Assembly (NCBI RefSeq): GCF_004519335.1
Contig: NZ_SOZD01000001.1
Location: 992,001 to 1,056,000, forward strand
Length of the DNA stretch: 64,000 nt
Reading direction: 5' to 3'
Source: Jiella endophytica
GTDB taxonomy: Bacteria > Pseudomonadota > Alphaproteobacteria > Rhizobiales > Rhizobiaceae
Part shown: positions 27,426 to 36,802 of the stretch, piece after piece
Numbering within the stretch: the stretch's first letter is position 1
Layout of the letters: every line of letters begins with the position of its first letter
Translations under genes and position numbers: made by a program
The notes under the pieces: generated by a model
Seen by the model: the letters and a program-made list of their open reading frames with translations, nothing else
Told to the model about the DNA's origin: nothing
The model's database searches: none

Positions 27426-29234
27426 ATGAAATCTCTCCTCGGCGGCGGCAGGGCGGATGCGCTCGATCTGCTCAAATCCATCGGCCAGACGTCGATCGTC
27501 ATCGACTTCGACCCGGATGGCCGGGTCCTTTCGGCCAATGACCTGTTCTTCGACCGTTTCGGACACGGGCAGACGGTCGGCCTGACGCTTGCGGAGCTGC
27601 ATCGCGAGACCTTCGCCGACGCAGCGAAGCTCTCGGCCTTTCTCGCAGGCCTTCGATCCGGCGAGGTCCAGCGCACGGAGGTCGGCCTCACCCGCGAGTC
27701 CGGCGAGGACGTCAGGCTGCAGGCGAATTTCTACCCGGTCCGAAATGCGCGAGGCCGATTCTACAAGTTCACCGAGATCTTCGACGAGGGCTGCGGCAAT
27801 CGGTCGCGCATCGCCGAGATGAGCGGCAAGCTCGCGGCGATCTCGCGGTTTCAGGCGGTCCTCGAATTTTCGCCGGACGGCATGATCCTCGACGCCAACG
27901 ACAATGCGCTGAACCTTCTCGGCTACGATCGCTCGGAGGTGGTCGGTCGCCACCACCGCGAACTCGTCGAACCCTCGCTCGCCGCCAGCGAGGAGTATCA
28001 GGAGTTCTGGAAGAAGCTCGGCCGGGGCGAGTTCGTCGCAGGCGAGTTCAGACGCATCGCCAAGGGCGGCAAGCTCGTCCATATGCAGGCGTCCTACAAT
28101 CCCGTGCACGATGCCGAAGGCCGTGTCCTGAAGATCGTCAAGTTCGCAACCGACGTCACCGACCGTGTGGGCGCCGTCTGCGAGATCGGCCAGGGCTTGG
28201 GCCGGCTTGCGAAGGGGGATCTCAGCCGGCGGATCGAGCACGACTTCGGCGCCTGCCTCGAGCCGATCCGGATCGATTTCAACCAGTCGCTCGACACCCT
28301 CGAAGCGGCTCTGCTGCGGGTCGGTGAAAGTGCCGCGACGATCGGCACAGCGGTCGACGAGATGCGCACGGCCTCCGACGAACTCGCCGAGCGCACGGAA
28401 TCCCAGGCCGCGTCGGTGGAAGAGACTGCCGCAGCCGTCGCAGAGCTTGCCGGCAACGTCCAGTCCTCCGCGGCAAATGCCGAGGAGGCGGCGCTGGTGG
28501 TCACCAAGGCCAAGGTCGGGGCCGAGCGCTCCGGCGAGATCGTCCGCAAGGCGATCGCCTCGATGAGCGCGATCGAGCAGTCCTCGCAGCAGATCACCTC
28601 GATCATCGCGGTGATCGACGAGATCGCCTTCCAGACAAACCTCCTCGCCCTCAATGCCGGCGTCGAGGCAGCCCGCGCTGGGGAAGCCGGCAAGGGCTTT
28701 GCGGTTGTCGCCCAGGAGGTGCGCGAACTCGCCCAGCGCTCCGCCACCGCCGCCAAGGAGATCAAGACGCTGATCACCGCCTCTTCCGAACAGGTGCAGG
28801 GCGGCGTCGCGCTGGTCGGCGAGACCGGCGAGGCCCTCGCCGAGATCGTCGGCGAGGTGCAGGTTATCGACGAGAAGATCCGTGCCATCGTCGGGACGGC
28901 GAGGCAGCAGGCGACTGGCCTTGCCGAGATCAGCCGGGCGGTCGGCTCCATCGACCGCAGCACCCAGCAGAATGCGACGATGGTCGAGGAAGCCACCGCC
29001 GCCTGCCACAATCTCGGCACCGAGACCTACCGGCTGCGCGAGCTTCTCGGCACGTTCCGGCTTTCCGCCGCGGGCGAGTCCGCCGGATATGCCAGCGCAG
29101 CCACGCCGACCGCAGCGGGAAGGCCCGCCCTCGTCCTCGCCTCCAGCCAAGGGTCAGCGAAAGGCGCTAGGACTTCGCCTGCCCGCAATCTCATCCACGA
29201 CGTCGCCAACGCCTTCGGCACGTCGAAGAGCTGA
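27426..29234 (+). CDS. Soluble methyl-accepting chemotaxis protein with two PAS domains
   Basis: The protein is 602 residues from ATG 27426; a GTG at 27324 would add 34 residues but lacks family similarity. Two PAS domains occupy about residues 20-130 and 140-255 (RFQAVLEFSPDGMILDANDN). A signalling coiled coil follows with the receptor hairpin EIAFQTNLLALNAGVEAARA. No membrane segments are present, so it is a cytoplasmic receptor, as for energy or redox taxis in other alphaproteobacteria. A cofactor such as heme or FAD could bind the PAS domains but this cannot be seen. cheW follows 38 bp downstream. The hairpin tip has Gly in place of the usual Ala in LNAAVEAARA. Confidence 0.92.
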   Translation: MKSLLGGGRADALDLLKSIGQTSIVIDFDPDGRVLSANDLFFDRFGHGQTVGLTLAELHRETFADAAKLSAFLAGLRSGEVQRTEVGLTRESGEDVRLQANFYPVRNARGRFYKFTEIFDEGCGNRSRIAEMSGKLAAISRFQAVLEFSPDGMILDANDNALNLLGYDRSEVVGRHHRELVEPSLAASEEYQEFWKKLGRGEFVAGEFRRIAKGGKLVHMQASYNPVHDAEGRVLKIVKFATDVTDRVGAVCEIGQGLGRLAKGDLSRRIEHDFGACLEPIRIDFNQSLDTLEAALLRVGESAATIGTAVDEMRTASDELAERTESQAASVEETAAAVAELAGNVQSSAANAEEAALVVTKAKVGAERSGEIVRKAIASMSAIEQSSQQITSIIAVIDEIAFQTNLLALNAGVEAARAGEAGKGFAVVAQEVRELAQRSATAAKEIKTLITASSEQVQGGVALVGETGEALAEIVGEVQVIDEKIRAIVGTARQQATGLAEISRAVGSIDRSTQQNATMVEEATAACHNLGTETYRLRELLGTFRLSAAGESAGYASAATPTAAGRPALVLASSQGSAKGARTSPARNLIHDVANAFGTSKS

Positions 29235-29272
29235 GCGCTGGCCATCGTTCAATCATCTGACGGACAGATTTC

Positions 29273-29761
29273 ATGAGCACAGCCGAGGCAGCCGCAGTCC
29301 AGGCCCAGACGACGCACGATCCGATCGAGATCATCGCCTTCTATCTCGGCGAGCAGCAGTTCTGCGTCCGCACCACGTCGATCCGCGAGATCCGCGGCTT
29401 CGCCAAGTCGACGCCGCTGCCGCACGCCTCGCCCGAAGTGATGGGGATGATGAACCTGCGCGGCGCGGTGATCCCGGTGATCAACACCGCCCGCAAGCTC
29501 GGCCTCGGCCGCTCCGAGCCGACCGAGCGCAGCGCCATCGTCGTTGCCGAACTCGGCGGCACGATCTTCGGCCTGATGGTCGACCGGGTCTCCGACATAC
29601 TCACCGTCGGGTCGGAAGTGATCCAGCCGGTGCCCGAGATGAGCTCCGGCTTCGATCGCAGCTTCGTCGAGGGGATCATCCCGCAGAACGGCGACATGAT
29701 CTGTTTCCTGAACCTGGAACGGATGTTCCCGGAGCCGCAGAAGAGCGACTTCTTCGCCTGA
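29273..29761 (+). CDS. cheW: Chemotaxis coupling protein CheW
   Basis: The protein is 162 residues from ATG 29273. It has the CheW-fold features FYLGEQQFCVRTTSIREI, MGMMNLRGAVIPVINTARKL and VDRVSDILTV. It couples chemoreceptors to the kinase CheA. It sits in a likely two-gene operon with the soluble receptor upstream. No cheA, cheY or cheR is in the window, so the pair probably feeds a chemotaxis cluster elsewhere. Confidence 0.94.
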   Translation: MSTAEAAAVQAQTTHDPIEIIAFYLGEQQFCVRTTSIREIRGFAKSTPLPHASPEVMGMMNLRGAVIPVINTARKLGLGRSEPTERSAIVVAELGGTIFGLMVDRVSDILTVGSEVIQPVPEMSSGFDRSFVEGIIPQNGDMICFLNLERMFPEPQKSDFFA

Positions 29762-29825
29762 TCGACGGCAACGGAACGGGGATGCCGTGCCGCCGCGCGG
29801 CATTCCTTGTCGTTGTTGCGACGGC

Positions 29826-30572
29826 TCAGCCGCGGCCGACGAAGGGCATCTGGTTGGCCATCACGGTCATCGTCAGAACGTTGGCGTCGAGCGGCAGGCT
29901 GGCCATGTAGGACACCGCCCGGGCAATGTGACCGGCGTCGATCGTCGGCTCCGGCTTCTTCGATCCGTCCGCCTGCGTGACGCCGCCGGACATCTTGGCG
30001 GTCATGTCGCTCGCCGCATTGCCGATGTCGATCTGGCCGACGGCGATGTCGAACATCCGGCCGTCCAGCGAGGCCGACTTGGTGAGCCCGGTGATGGCGT
30101 GCTTGGTGGCGGTATAGGGCGCCGAATTCGGCCGCGGCGTCGTCGCAGAGATCGAACCGTTGTTGATGATCCGCCCGCCGCGCGGGGTCTGCGCCTTCAT
30201 GATGCGGAAAGCTTCCTGGATGCAGAAGAACGAGCCGGTGAGGTTGGCGCCGACGGCCTTGTTCCACTCCTCGGCGGGGAGTTCCTCCAGCGGCACCGAG
30301 GGCGAGAACACGCCGGCATTGTTGACGAGGAGGTCGAGCCGGCCGAATGTCTTCTCGACGGTGGCAAACAGCGCGGCGACGGCGGCCCGGTCCGATACGT
30401 CGCAGGCGACGGCATGGACGGCATTCGCGTCGATCTCCTTGGCCGATTCCTGAAGCACGCTCTCGCGCCGGCCGGTGATCACCACCTGAAAGCCGTCGCC
30501 GACCAGCGCCTTGGTGATCGCCTTGCCGACGCCGGTTCCACCGCCGGTCACCACTGCGATTTTCTCAGACAT
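29826..30572 (-). CDS. Short-chain dehydrogenase/reductase
   Basis: The protein is 248 residues from ATG 30572, behind AGGGAGGGAAAGAC. The cofactor-binding motif TGGGTGVG is at 9-16, NNAG at 84-87, and the catalytic Tyr153 and Lys157 lie in YTATK, with serine upstream (GSISAT). It is a classical SDR that uses NAD(P)H. TGR after the first strand suggests an NADPH preference, but this is weak. The substrate is unknown. It lies downstream of the NlpC/P60 gene on the same strand. Confidence 0.9.
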   Translation of the reverse strand: MSEKIAVVTGGGTGVGKAITKALVGDGFQVVITGRRESVLQESAKEIDANAVHAVACDVSDRAAVAALFATVEKTFGRLDLLVNNAGVFSPSVPLEELPAEEWNKAVGANLTGSFFCIQEAFRIMKAQTPRGGRIINNGSISATTPRPNSAPYTATKHAITGLTKSASLDGRMFDIAVGQIDIGNAASDMTAKMSGGVTQADGSKKPEPTIDAGHIARAVSYMASLPLDANVLTMTVMANQMPFVGRG

Positions 30573-30705
30573 GTCTTTCCCTCCCTGCGGCGCTCCAAAG
30601 ACAAACGCGAAAGCGCCATCAGGCCGGTTTAGACGATGATCCAATACAAGCCAACGCCGGCCCGGCCCGCCAGCCGGTAGAGGCCGGATGCCGGGCGTGC
30701 GGGCC

Positions 30706-31575
30706 TCATCCGGCGCGCAGCCTGCGGATGCTGGTCACCTGAACACCCTTCGCCGACAGCCGTTCGACCGTTGCCTGCAGGGGCTCGACCGCCGTCATCA
30801 TGTGATGGGCGTTGGCATGGAGCAGCCGCTGGCCGTCGAGCATGATCCCGACATGGCCCTTCCAGAAGACGAGGTCGCCGCGCTGCAGCCCCTCGATGCC
30901 GGCGAGCCGGGTGCCGAGGTCTCGCTCCTGGCAGTCTGTGTCGCGCGGCGCGGCGATGCCGGCCATCCCGAGCGCCAGTTGGACGAGGCCGGAACAGTCG
31001 ATGCCGAGCGCGCTCTTGCCGCCCCACAGGTAGGGCACGCCGAGAAACCGTTCGGCGACCGCGACGAAATCCGCCTGCAGCTCCTCCAGCGGCGCCAGAT
31101 GCTGGCGGACGACGAAGCCGCCGGAAGCGATCGCGGCATAGCGGGCGTTGTGGTCGCTCGCCTCGCCGGTCACTGCGACGAGCGCGCCCATCGGCAGGGC
31201 GGCGATCGGCGGCCGCTTGATATCCGGGTCGGGGAAGACCAGCGTGCGCGGCGCTGAGACACGGGCCGTCGGCGGTGGAGCGTCGTAAGGGCCGAGCGCC
31301 TCGGCCGGAAGATAGCCGACATAGGAATCAGCTTCGGCCTGGACCCAGCACCAGCCAGCGGAGCCTTCCTCGAAGACCCGGACACGCTCGCCGAGGAGCA
31401 GTTCCGTATCGAGCGGCGCGTCCGTCTGCGGCCGGCGCCTCAAGGGCGCGAGCGGCGTCGTGACCCGGCGGACAGATCCTTCGACGAAGCGCTCGGCCTC
31501 CACCCGGCCCTTCAGCCGTGCATCGGCAAGGTCCGGCCGAAACGCATTGAGCCGAGGATCAAGGCTGTCGCTCAT
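30706..31575 (-). CDS. NlpC/P60-family peptidase with SH3-like domains
   Basis: The protein is 289 residues. Two SH3-like stretches precede the C-terminal NlpC/P60 domain, which has catalytic C194 in [13 protein letters not shown]241 in KGHVGIML and a third polar residue near H253. Members cleave peptide bonds in peptidoglycan stem peptides (D-Glu to diaminopimelate). No signal peptide is seen, so it may recycle murein peptides in the cytoplasm or use a non-classical route. It follows the leucyl aminopeptidase gene by about 37 bp on the same strand, and both suit peptide recycling. A hairpin covering its stop codon (30683-30714) could end transcription. Confidence 0.9.
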   Translation of the reverse strand: MSDSLDPRLNAFRPDLADARLKGRVEAERFVEGSVRRVTTPLAPLRRRPQTDAPLDTELLLGERVRVFEEGSAGWCWVQAEADSYVGYLPAEALGPYDAPPPTARVSAPRTLVFPDPDIKRPPIAALPMGALVAVTGEASDHNARYAAIASGGFVVRQHLAPLEELQADFVAVAERFLGVPYLWGGKSALGIDCSGLVQLALGMAGIAAPRDTDCQERDLGTRLAGIEGLQRGDLVFWKGHVGIMLDGQRLLHANAHHMMTAVEPLQATVERLSAKGVQVTSIRRLRAG

Positions 31576-31611
31576 GCTGGCCCTCCCAGGATCAGCTCCA
31601 CCCGCCGCTGG

Positions 31612-33024
31612 TCAGGACCGGCCACCATAACGCTGCTTCATCACGTCGTAGATCGCGCGGATCGCCTGTGCCTCGCCGCCGACCGGGCCGGTCGGCGAGG
31701 GCTTCGGCCGCCAGCCATAGACGTCGAAATGCGCCCAGGTTTTGGCCTTCTCGACGAAGCCTTCGAGGAACAGCGCAGCGGTGATCGAGCCGGCGAAACC
31801 GTCGCTGGTGACGTTGTTGATGTCGGCAATCTTGGACGCAAGGTTCTCGGCATAGGGCTGCCAGAGCGGCAGCTGCCAGACCGGATCTGCCACGGCGATT
31901 GAAGCCGCGGCAAGGCGCGCCGCGAAGTCGGCGTCGGCGGTGTAGAAGGGCGGCACGTCCGGCCCGAGGGCGACGCGCGCCGCGCCGGTCAGCGTCGCCA
32001 TGTCGACCATCAGCTCCGGGCTCTCCTCGTCGGCAAGCGCCAGCGCGTCGGCGAGCACCAGACGACCCTCGGCGTCGGTATTGCCGATCTCGACGGTCTT
32101 GCCCTTGCGGCTCGGCAACACGTCGCCGGGGCGGAAGGCGGAGGCGGAGATCGAGTTCTCGACGGCGGGGATCAGTACCCTGAGGCGGACGGCGAGGCCG
32201 CTCGCCATGACCAGGCGGGCAAGGCCGAGGACGTTGGCGGCGCCGCCCATGTCCTTCTTCATCAGGAGCATCGACGAGGACGGCTTGATGTCGAGGCCGC
32301 CGGTGTCGAAGCAGACGCCCTTGCCGACCAGCGTCACCTTCGGCGCGTCCACCCTGCCCCAGGTAAAGTCGATCAGCCGCGGCGCGCTGGCGCTGGCCCG
32401 GCCGACGGCGTGGATCATCGGAAAATTCATTTCAAGGAGATCGTCAGCGGTGATGACGGAAATGTCCGCGCCGAACTCCTTGGCCAGAGCGCGCGCGGCG
32501 TGCTCGAGCTCGGCGGGGCCGAGATCGTTGGTCGGCGTGTTGATGAGATCGCGCGTCAGAAACACCGCGTCAGCGATGCGGTTCGCCTCCTCGATATCGG
32601 CGCCGTCGCCGGCGAAGACCTCCGCATGCGCCTCGTCCGGGCTTTCCTCCCCGCCGGCCTTGTAGCGCGAGAAGCGATAGCCGCCGAGGCGCATGGCGAG
32701 CGCCCGGAGCGTCGCATCGCCGGCCGAGCCGTCTGCCTCGATGCTCCACGCCCCGGCCGGGAGCTTGCCGGCCAGCGCGCCGAACTGCAGGGCCGTCGCA
32801 GCCTCATGGGCGGCGTTCTTTGCCCGCGAGCCGAGGCCGAGATAGGCCGCCGTCGCATCGCCCTCGGGGCCCGGGACCACCAGCACCGACCCAGCGCCGC
32901 CGGTAAAGCGCATCGCCTCGGCCCATTTGCGCGCCGCCCCGGCAAGACCGTCGACGCCGTTCGCATGAACCGCGCGGACGGGCCGCGCATCGGCAGCGGG
33001 GCGAGACGTCAGGGTGATCGGCAT
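31612..33024 (-). CDS. M17 leucyl aminopeptidase family protein
   Basis: The protein is 470 residues from ATG 33024 with GGAG seven bases upstream; an earlier start at 33048 is less likely. The M17 signatures VGKGVCFDTGGLDIKPS (metal ligand D240) and NTDAEGRLVLADAL are intact. The enzyme is a cytoplasmic di-metal aminopeptidase that removes N-terminal residues. The N-terminal domain is shorter and less conserved than in PepA. It precedes the NlpC/P60 gene in the same operon direction. Confidence 0.92.
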   Translation of the reverse strand: MPITLTSRPAADARPVRAVHANGVDGLAGAARKWAEAMRFTGGAGSVLVVPGPEGDATAAYLGLGSRAKNAAHEAATALQFGALAGKLPAGAWSIEADGSAGDATLRALAMRLGGYRFSRYKAGGEESPDEAHAEVFAGDGADIEEANRIADAVFLTRDLINTPTNDLGPAELEHAARALAKEFGADISVITADDLLEMNFPMIHAVGRASASAPRLIDFTWGRVDAPKVTLVGKGVCFDTGGLDIKPSSSMLLMKKDMGGAANVLGLARLVMASGLAVRLRVLIPAVENSISASAFRPGDVLPSRKGKTVEIGNTDAEGRLVLADALALADEESPELMVDMATLTGAARVALGPDVPPFYTADADFAARLAAASIAVADPVWQLPLWQPYAENLASKIADINNVTSDGFAGSITAALFLEGFVEKAKTWAHFDVYGWRPKPSPTGPVGGEAQAIRAIYDVMKQRYGGRS

Positions 33025-33278
33025 GGTGAACTCCGTGATTCGCGACAAGCGGTCGCCCTTCGGGCGTCTCCTCTTTTAAGCCGTCCGGCTGCGGCAACAC
33101 AAAGGCCCGCGCAAAACCTCGGCAGACACCCGCGACCGCGGGCCTCGAGACGGCCTTCGACGCGCGACCCAAAGGCCGCGATTAACCTCGCGTTAGGGTT
33201 AACGAAATACTTTCATCCGCGACGACGCCCCGCGCCAGGGGTCGCGACGACAGCTCTTTTCAGGTGGAGATCTCCCCC

Positions 33279-34091
33279 ATGGCCACCCACACCGCCCGCC
33301 CGGCACGAAATTTCAGGCGCGCCGCCGCAGGCGCCGCGATCCTCGCGCTGCTCGCCGTTCAGGGCTGCGCCTCGGTTTCGGGCGAGACGACGGGTTCGGT
33401 GCAGCGGGCCGGCGGCCCCACCGTCGCGGCGATGCCGGCCTCGCAGCTGCAGGGCGCGGTCAGTACCTACGGCGCGGCCTATGAGAAGAGCCCCAAGGAC
33501 AAGGCCACCGGCCTTTCCTATGCGGCGGTGCTGCAGATGGCGGGGCGGAACGACCAGTCGCTGGCGGTCATGCAGCAGGTGGCCATCGCCCATCCGAAGG
33601 ACCGCGACGTCCTTTCCGCCTATGGCAAGGCCCTCGCCGCCGCCGGCAACCTGCCGAAGGCGCTGGAGACGGTCCGCCGGGCGCAGACCCCCGACCAGCC
33701 CGACTGGGGGCTCCTTTCCGCCGAGGGCGCCATCCTCGACCAGATGGGCCAGTCCGACCAGGCCCGGGTGCTCTATCGCAAGGCCCTGGAAATCCGGCCG
33801 AACGAATCGACCGTGCTGTCCAATCTCGGCATGTCCTACGTTCTCACCAACGACCTGAAATCTGCCGAGCAATATCTGCGGCAGGCGGCGCAGCTGCCGG
33901 GCGGCGACAGCCGTGTGCGTCAGAACCTCGCGCTGGTGGTGGGTCTGCAGGGCCGGTTCGACGAGGCGAAGCAAATCGCCAGCGCCGAACTTCCGGCCGA
34001 CCAGGCGAGCGCGAACGTCGCCTATCTGCAGCAGATGCTGTCCCAGCAAAATACCTGGTCGATGCTGAAGGACAAGGACAAGCGCGGCTGA
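33279..34091 (+). CDS. TPR-repeat lipoprotein, TadD-like
   Basis: The protein is 270 residues from ATG 33279, behind GGTGGAG. A signal peptide ends in a lipobox (LLAVQGCAS), so the mature protein is probably anchored to a membrane by lipid. About five tetratricopeptide repeats follow (for example VLYRKALEIRPNESTVLSNL). Such proteins resemble TadD, the assembly lipoprotein of Flp pili, but no other tad genes are nearby. It is divergent from the aminopeptidase gene. Confidence 0.85.
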   Translation: MATHTARPARNFRRAAAGAAILALLAVQGCASVSGETTGSVQRAGGPTVAAMPASQLQGAVSTYGAAYEKSPKDKATGLSYAAVLQMAGRNDQSLAVMQQVAIAHPKDRDVLSAYGKALAAAGNLPKALETVRRAQTPDQPDWGLLSAEGAILDQMGQSDQARVLYRKALEIRPNESTVLSNLGMSYVLTNDLKSAEQYLRQAAQLPGGDSRVRQNLALVVGLQGRFDEAKQIASAELPADQASANVAYLQQMLSQQNTWSMLKDKDKRG

Positions 34092-34144
34092 AAGCCGCGC
34101 GGCCAGTTCGAGCGTCGGAGCCCTGCCCCGCCTTCAGAGAAGCG

Positions 34145-34525
34145 TCAGACCCGGCCTGAGCCGGAGAGCCGCGAGGCGGCAATTACGGCCTCGTGGGGCC
34201 TGAACGCATCGCCGAACGTCCGACGCCGGCGCGGCATCATCCTCGCGCGGTCGTCGCGAACTTCGTTGGTGAAGAGTTCACCAGAAAACGGCTCAGGGGT
34301 CCAGAGCGCTTGGCGAAGCCGCTCGACCTCCGAAAGCGCCGGCGCATAAGCCTCAGAATCGATGGCATTCACACCGCGGTTGCGAGGCTCGGCAGGATGC
34401 AGCGCGGCATAGATCTTGTTCGCCTGCGCCCAGTGCTCGTGTTCCCGGCCGCTCGGGCAGCCTTCCTGTTCCCAGATCTGATAAGCCAAAGCCCGGATTT
34501 CAGCCGCATCGTCGACCTTCGGCAT
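34145..34525 (-). CDS. DUF2934 domain protein
   Basis: The protein is 126 residues from ATG 34525, behind GAGGAGGAAATCG. Residues 9-36 match DUF2934 (IRALAYQIWEQEGCPSGREH), a short motif common in alphaproteobacteria with no known function. The remainder is polar and rich in arginine with no clear domain. It lies convergent with the TPR lipoprotein gene and is transcribed alone. Confidence 0.75.
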   Translation of the reverse strand: MPKVDDAAEIRALAYQIWEQEGCPSGREHEHWAQANKIYAALHPAEPRNRGVNAIDSEAYAPALSEVERLRQALWTPEPFSGELFTNEVRDDRARMMPRRRRTFGDAFRPHEAVIAASRLSGSGRV

Positions 34526-34744
34526 CGATTTCCTCCTCATCACCCGCCTGACGGCGGATACCGCATCAAGACTATCTGAGGGAATCCCGCGGCGCCGATT
34601 TGGTTGCGCCGCAACGAGGCTGAACTGAGTTTATCTTGGTGGGGACCTAAGGATTTTTTAAGGCAAAGCCGCTTGCTCGAAACGCGCGTCTGCGCCTCGA
34701 AAGCCACGAATCATTCCTACGCCTCTCTGACAGCGATCAGCGCC

Positions 34745-34840
34745 TCACGCGCCCAGCGCATAGGCCGCGGCGACGACCACCGCCCACAGGCCGATCGTCG
34801 CCAGCAGGATCACGTCCTCCGCCCGTCGGTATGTCATCAT
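34745..34840 (-). CDS. Candidate 31-residue single-span membrane protein
   Basis: An open frame with two tandem ATG codons (34840 and 34837) encodes MMTYRRAEDVILLATIGLWA and then VVVAAAYALGA. A basic N-terminus precedes one hydrophobic helix that reaches the C-terminus. The pattern is that of small bacterial membrane proteins. The ribosome binding site (CGGGAG) is 12 bp upstream and so not strong. I do not recognise a family. The rest of 34526-35098 shows no convincing gene. Confidence 0.4.
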   Translation of the reverse strand: MMTYRRAEDVILLATIGLWAVVVAAAYALGA

Positions 34841-35098
34841 TCCAGGCTGTTCTCCCGCCGGTTTCCGGCAACAAGTCGAGCCGCATCCAAGAACAAACCT
34901 AGATCATTGAAATGAAAGTCAAATGCCGCGCCGACGGCTGCAGCACCGGCCCGAAAATCAGAACCGATTTTCTCAAAAGCACGATGCGTCGGATCAAAGA
35001 GATTGCGCGCCGCATCGCACCGATCCGCTGCGGGATGACGCAGGAGATATCCGCGAGAGGCGGCGGCGATGCTTGTCGATCGACAGGACTTGGCGCGA

Positions 35099-35776
35099 TC
35101 AGCGCAGCGCCTCGAACATCGCCTGGACGCCGGAGAGGCTGTCGACAGCGCCGTCCGCACCGAGCTGCTCGGGAGACAGCGTCGTGTAGCCGCCGATGAC
35201 CACGACTACCTTGATGCCGGCAGCCTGCGCCGCCTTCACGTCGTTTTCGCTGTCGCCGACGAAGAGCACGTCGGCCGGCTCGAGCCCGAGCGTTTCGCAG
35301 GCGAGGAAAAGCAGCCCCGGCTCCGGCTTCTTGGCCGGCCCGGCATCGCCGCCGACGACAACGTCCATCAAGTCGCTGAGGCCGAAATGCCGGAGGATCT
35401 GGCCGGTCGCCTCCCCGGGCTTGTTAGTGACGACACCGATCGCCCGCCCCTCCGCCTTGAGGCTTCGGGTCACCTCGCTGGCGCGCGAATAGAGGGTGGT
35501 GAGTTCGGTGCTGCGCGGCTCGTAGATCTTCAGGAAGCGCTCGACGATCCTGTCGCGCACCGCCGGGTCGAGTTCCTTGTCGAGGGCCGCATAGGCCCGC
35601 TCGATCAGCTTCGGCACTCCCCCGCCGATCATCCGCGTGACCGCTTCGAGGGTGAAGGGCGGTTCGCCGTAGCTCTCGAGGGTCTCGTTGAGCGCCGCGT
35701 GGAGGTCGGGCGCGGAATCGACGAGCGTCCCGTCGAGATCGAAAAGCACCGCCTTCGGCCAGTCGTCAGCAGCCAT
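35099..35776 (-). CDS. gph: Phosphoglycolate phosphatase (HAD family)
   Basis: The protein is 225 residues from ATG 35776. It is a HAD hydrolase: motif I FDLDGTLVDS with nucleophile D13 and D15, a helical cap, motif II TNKPG, and the C-terminal motif VGDSENDVKAAQAAG. The family converts 2-phosphoglycolate to glycolate. Its start overlaps the stop of the redoxin gene by one base (TGATG), so the two are translationally coupled. Glycolate leads to glyoxylate, on which malate synthase G acts; other phosphatase substrates cannot be excluded. Confidence 0.88.
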   Translation of the reverse strand: MAADDWPKAVLFDLDGTLVDSAPDLHAALNETLESYGEPPFTLEAVTRMIGGGVPKLIERAYAALDKELDPAVRDRIVERFLKIYEPRSTELTTLYSRASEVTRSLKAEGRAIGVVTNKPGEATGQILRHFGLSDLMDVVVGGDAGPAKKPEPGLLFLACETLGLEPADVLFVGDSENDVKAAQAAGIKVVVVIGGYTTLSPEQLGADGAVDSLSGVQAMFEALR

Positions 35777-36333
35777 CAGGCGGCGTCCTTCCATTTGATC
35801 GAACAGCCGATCGAGGGAATCTGCTCGCGCGGCCCCTCGCCCGTTTCGGCCACCATCCGCATCGCCTCGAAGAGGTCGCGTTCGGTTTCCTCGGATGCCT
35901 GCCTCTTGCGCGAGGCGTCGAGGCGGCCGCGATATTGCAGCTTCAGATCACGGTCGAAGCCGAAGAAGTCCGGCGTGCAGACGGCGCCATAGTGCTGCGC
36001 GACCGTCTGCTCCTCGTCGTGGAGATAGGGGAAGGGAAAGCGATGGGCCTCGGCGAAACGCTGCATGTTCTGAAAGGAATCCTCCGGATAGGCCGCCGCA
36101 TCGTTGGAGGAGATCGCCACCGTGCCGATGCCGATTCCGGAAAGGTCACGGGCATCGCGCACCAGCCTGCCGATCACCGCCTTCACATAGGGACAGTGAT
36201 TGCAGATGAAAGCAATCAGCAGGCCGTTGTCGCCGCGGCATTCGAAAAGGCGGTGGGTCTTGCCGTCGACACCCGGCAGTTCGGCGTCGAGGGCCGGCCA
36301 GCCGAAGGCGCAGACGGGTGGTTGCGCGGCCAT
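35776..36333 (-). CDS. Thioredoxin-fold redoxin (AhpC/TlpA-like)
   Basis: The protein is 185 residues. The thioredoxin-like fold has FICNHCPYVK with C44 and C47 in a CxxC motif, and downstream AVCTPDFFGFD with the cis-proline context. There is no signal peptide or membrane segment, so it is cytoplasmic. The family is often annotated as thioredoxin-family or redoxin-domain protein with unknown partner. It is coupled to gph by a one-base stop-start overlap. Confidence 0.85.
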   Translation of the reverse strand: MAAQPPVCAFGWPALDAELPGVDGKTHRLFECRGDNGLLIAFICNHCPYVKAVIGRLVRDARDLSGIGIGTVAISSNDAAAYPEDSFQNMQRFAEAHRFPFPYLHDEEQTVAQHYGAVCTPDFFGFDRDLKLQYRGRLDASRKRQASEETERDLFEAMRMVAETGEGPREQIPSIGCSIKWKDAA

Positions 36334-36430
36334 GGTGACCTCCCATTCTCATCCGAAACCGGACGCGATTATGGGGCACTGGGGACGGCGGGGGAAGCCG
36401 CATCGAGACAGCTGGCCGGTTCAGCTCCGC

Positions 36431-36637
36431 TCAGACCGGGTTCTTGCGCTGCTGCGGCCATTCACAGCGCCATTTCGTCACCTTCCACTTGGGGTGATCG
36501 CCGGCCCATTGCGCCACATAGGGCGAGGACAGCATCATGCATTGCGCGCTGGTGGCCCGGGCCTGATAGGTCAGGCGTTCTTCCTTGCAGTTCGCCGGGC
36601 TGGCGATCAGGCAGACGGTCATGACGAGATCGATCAT
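36431..36637 (-). CDS. Small cysteine-containing conserved hypothetical protein
   Basis: The protein is 68 residues from ATG 36637 with AGGAG upstream; a longer frame to 36754 exists but is not convincing. It starts MIDLVMTVCLIASPANCKEE and has four cysteines (residues 9, 17, 33 and 57), which could form disulfides. Small proteins of this form are found in Hyphomicrobiales, but I know of no function. The C-terminal part is Trp-rich (PKWKVTKWRCEWP). Confidence 0.65.
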   Translation of the reverse strand: MIDLVMTVCLIASPANCKEERLTYQARATSAQCMMLSSPYVAQWAGDHPKWKVTKWRCEWPQQRKNPV

Positions 36638-36802
36638 CGGACGGAATCTCTCCTGCGGGCGTGCCCACCGCGGTCGGATGATATTCGTCGAGGATAGGGC
36701 GCCGGATGCCGGCCGGCTGCGGCGGCCCCCTGCGACAAATCGGCCCGCAGCCATCCCTCGCCGTCACCATCGGCCCTGACGCAGCGGCTCTTTCGGGGCC
36801 GG

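Noticed and set aside
30683-30714. Hairpin covering the stop of the NlpC/P60 gene
   Set aside because: The stem is 8 bp with a 16-base loop and no T-run follows, so it is not listed as a terminator on its own.
34604-34915. 103-residue plus-strand frame in the gap before gph
   Set aside because: No ribosome binding site, mixed composition and no family. The opposite-strand 31-residue frame is more protein-like.
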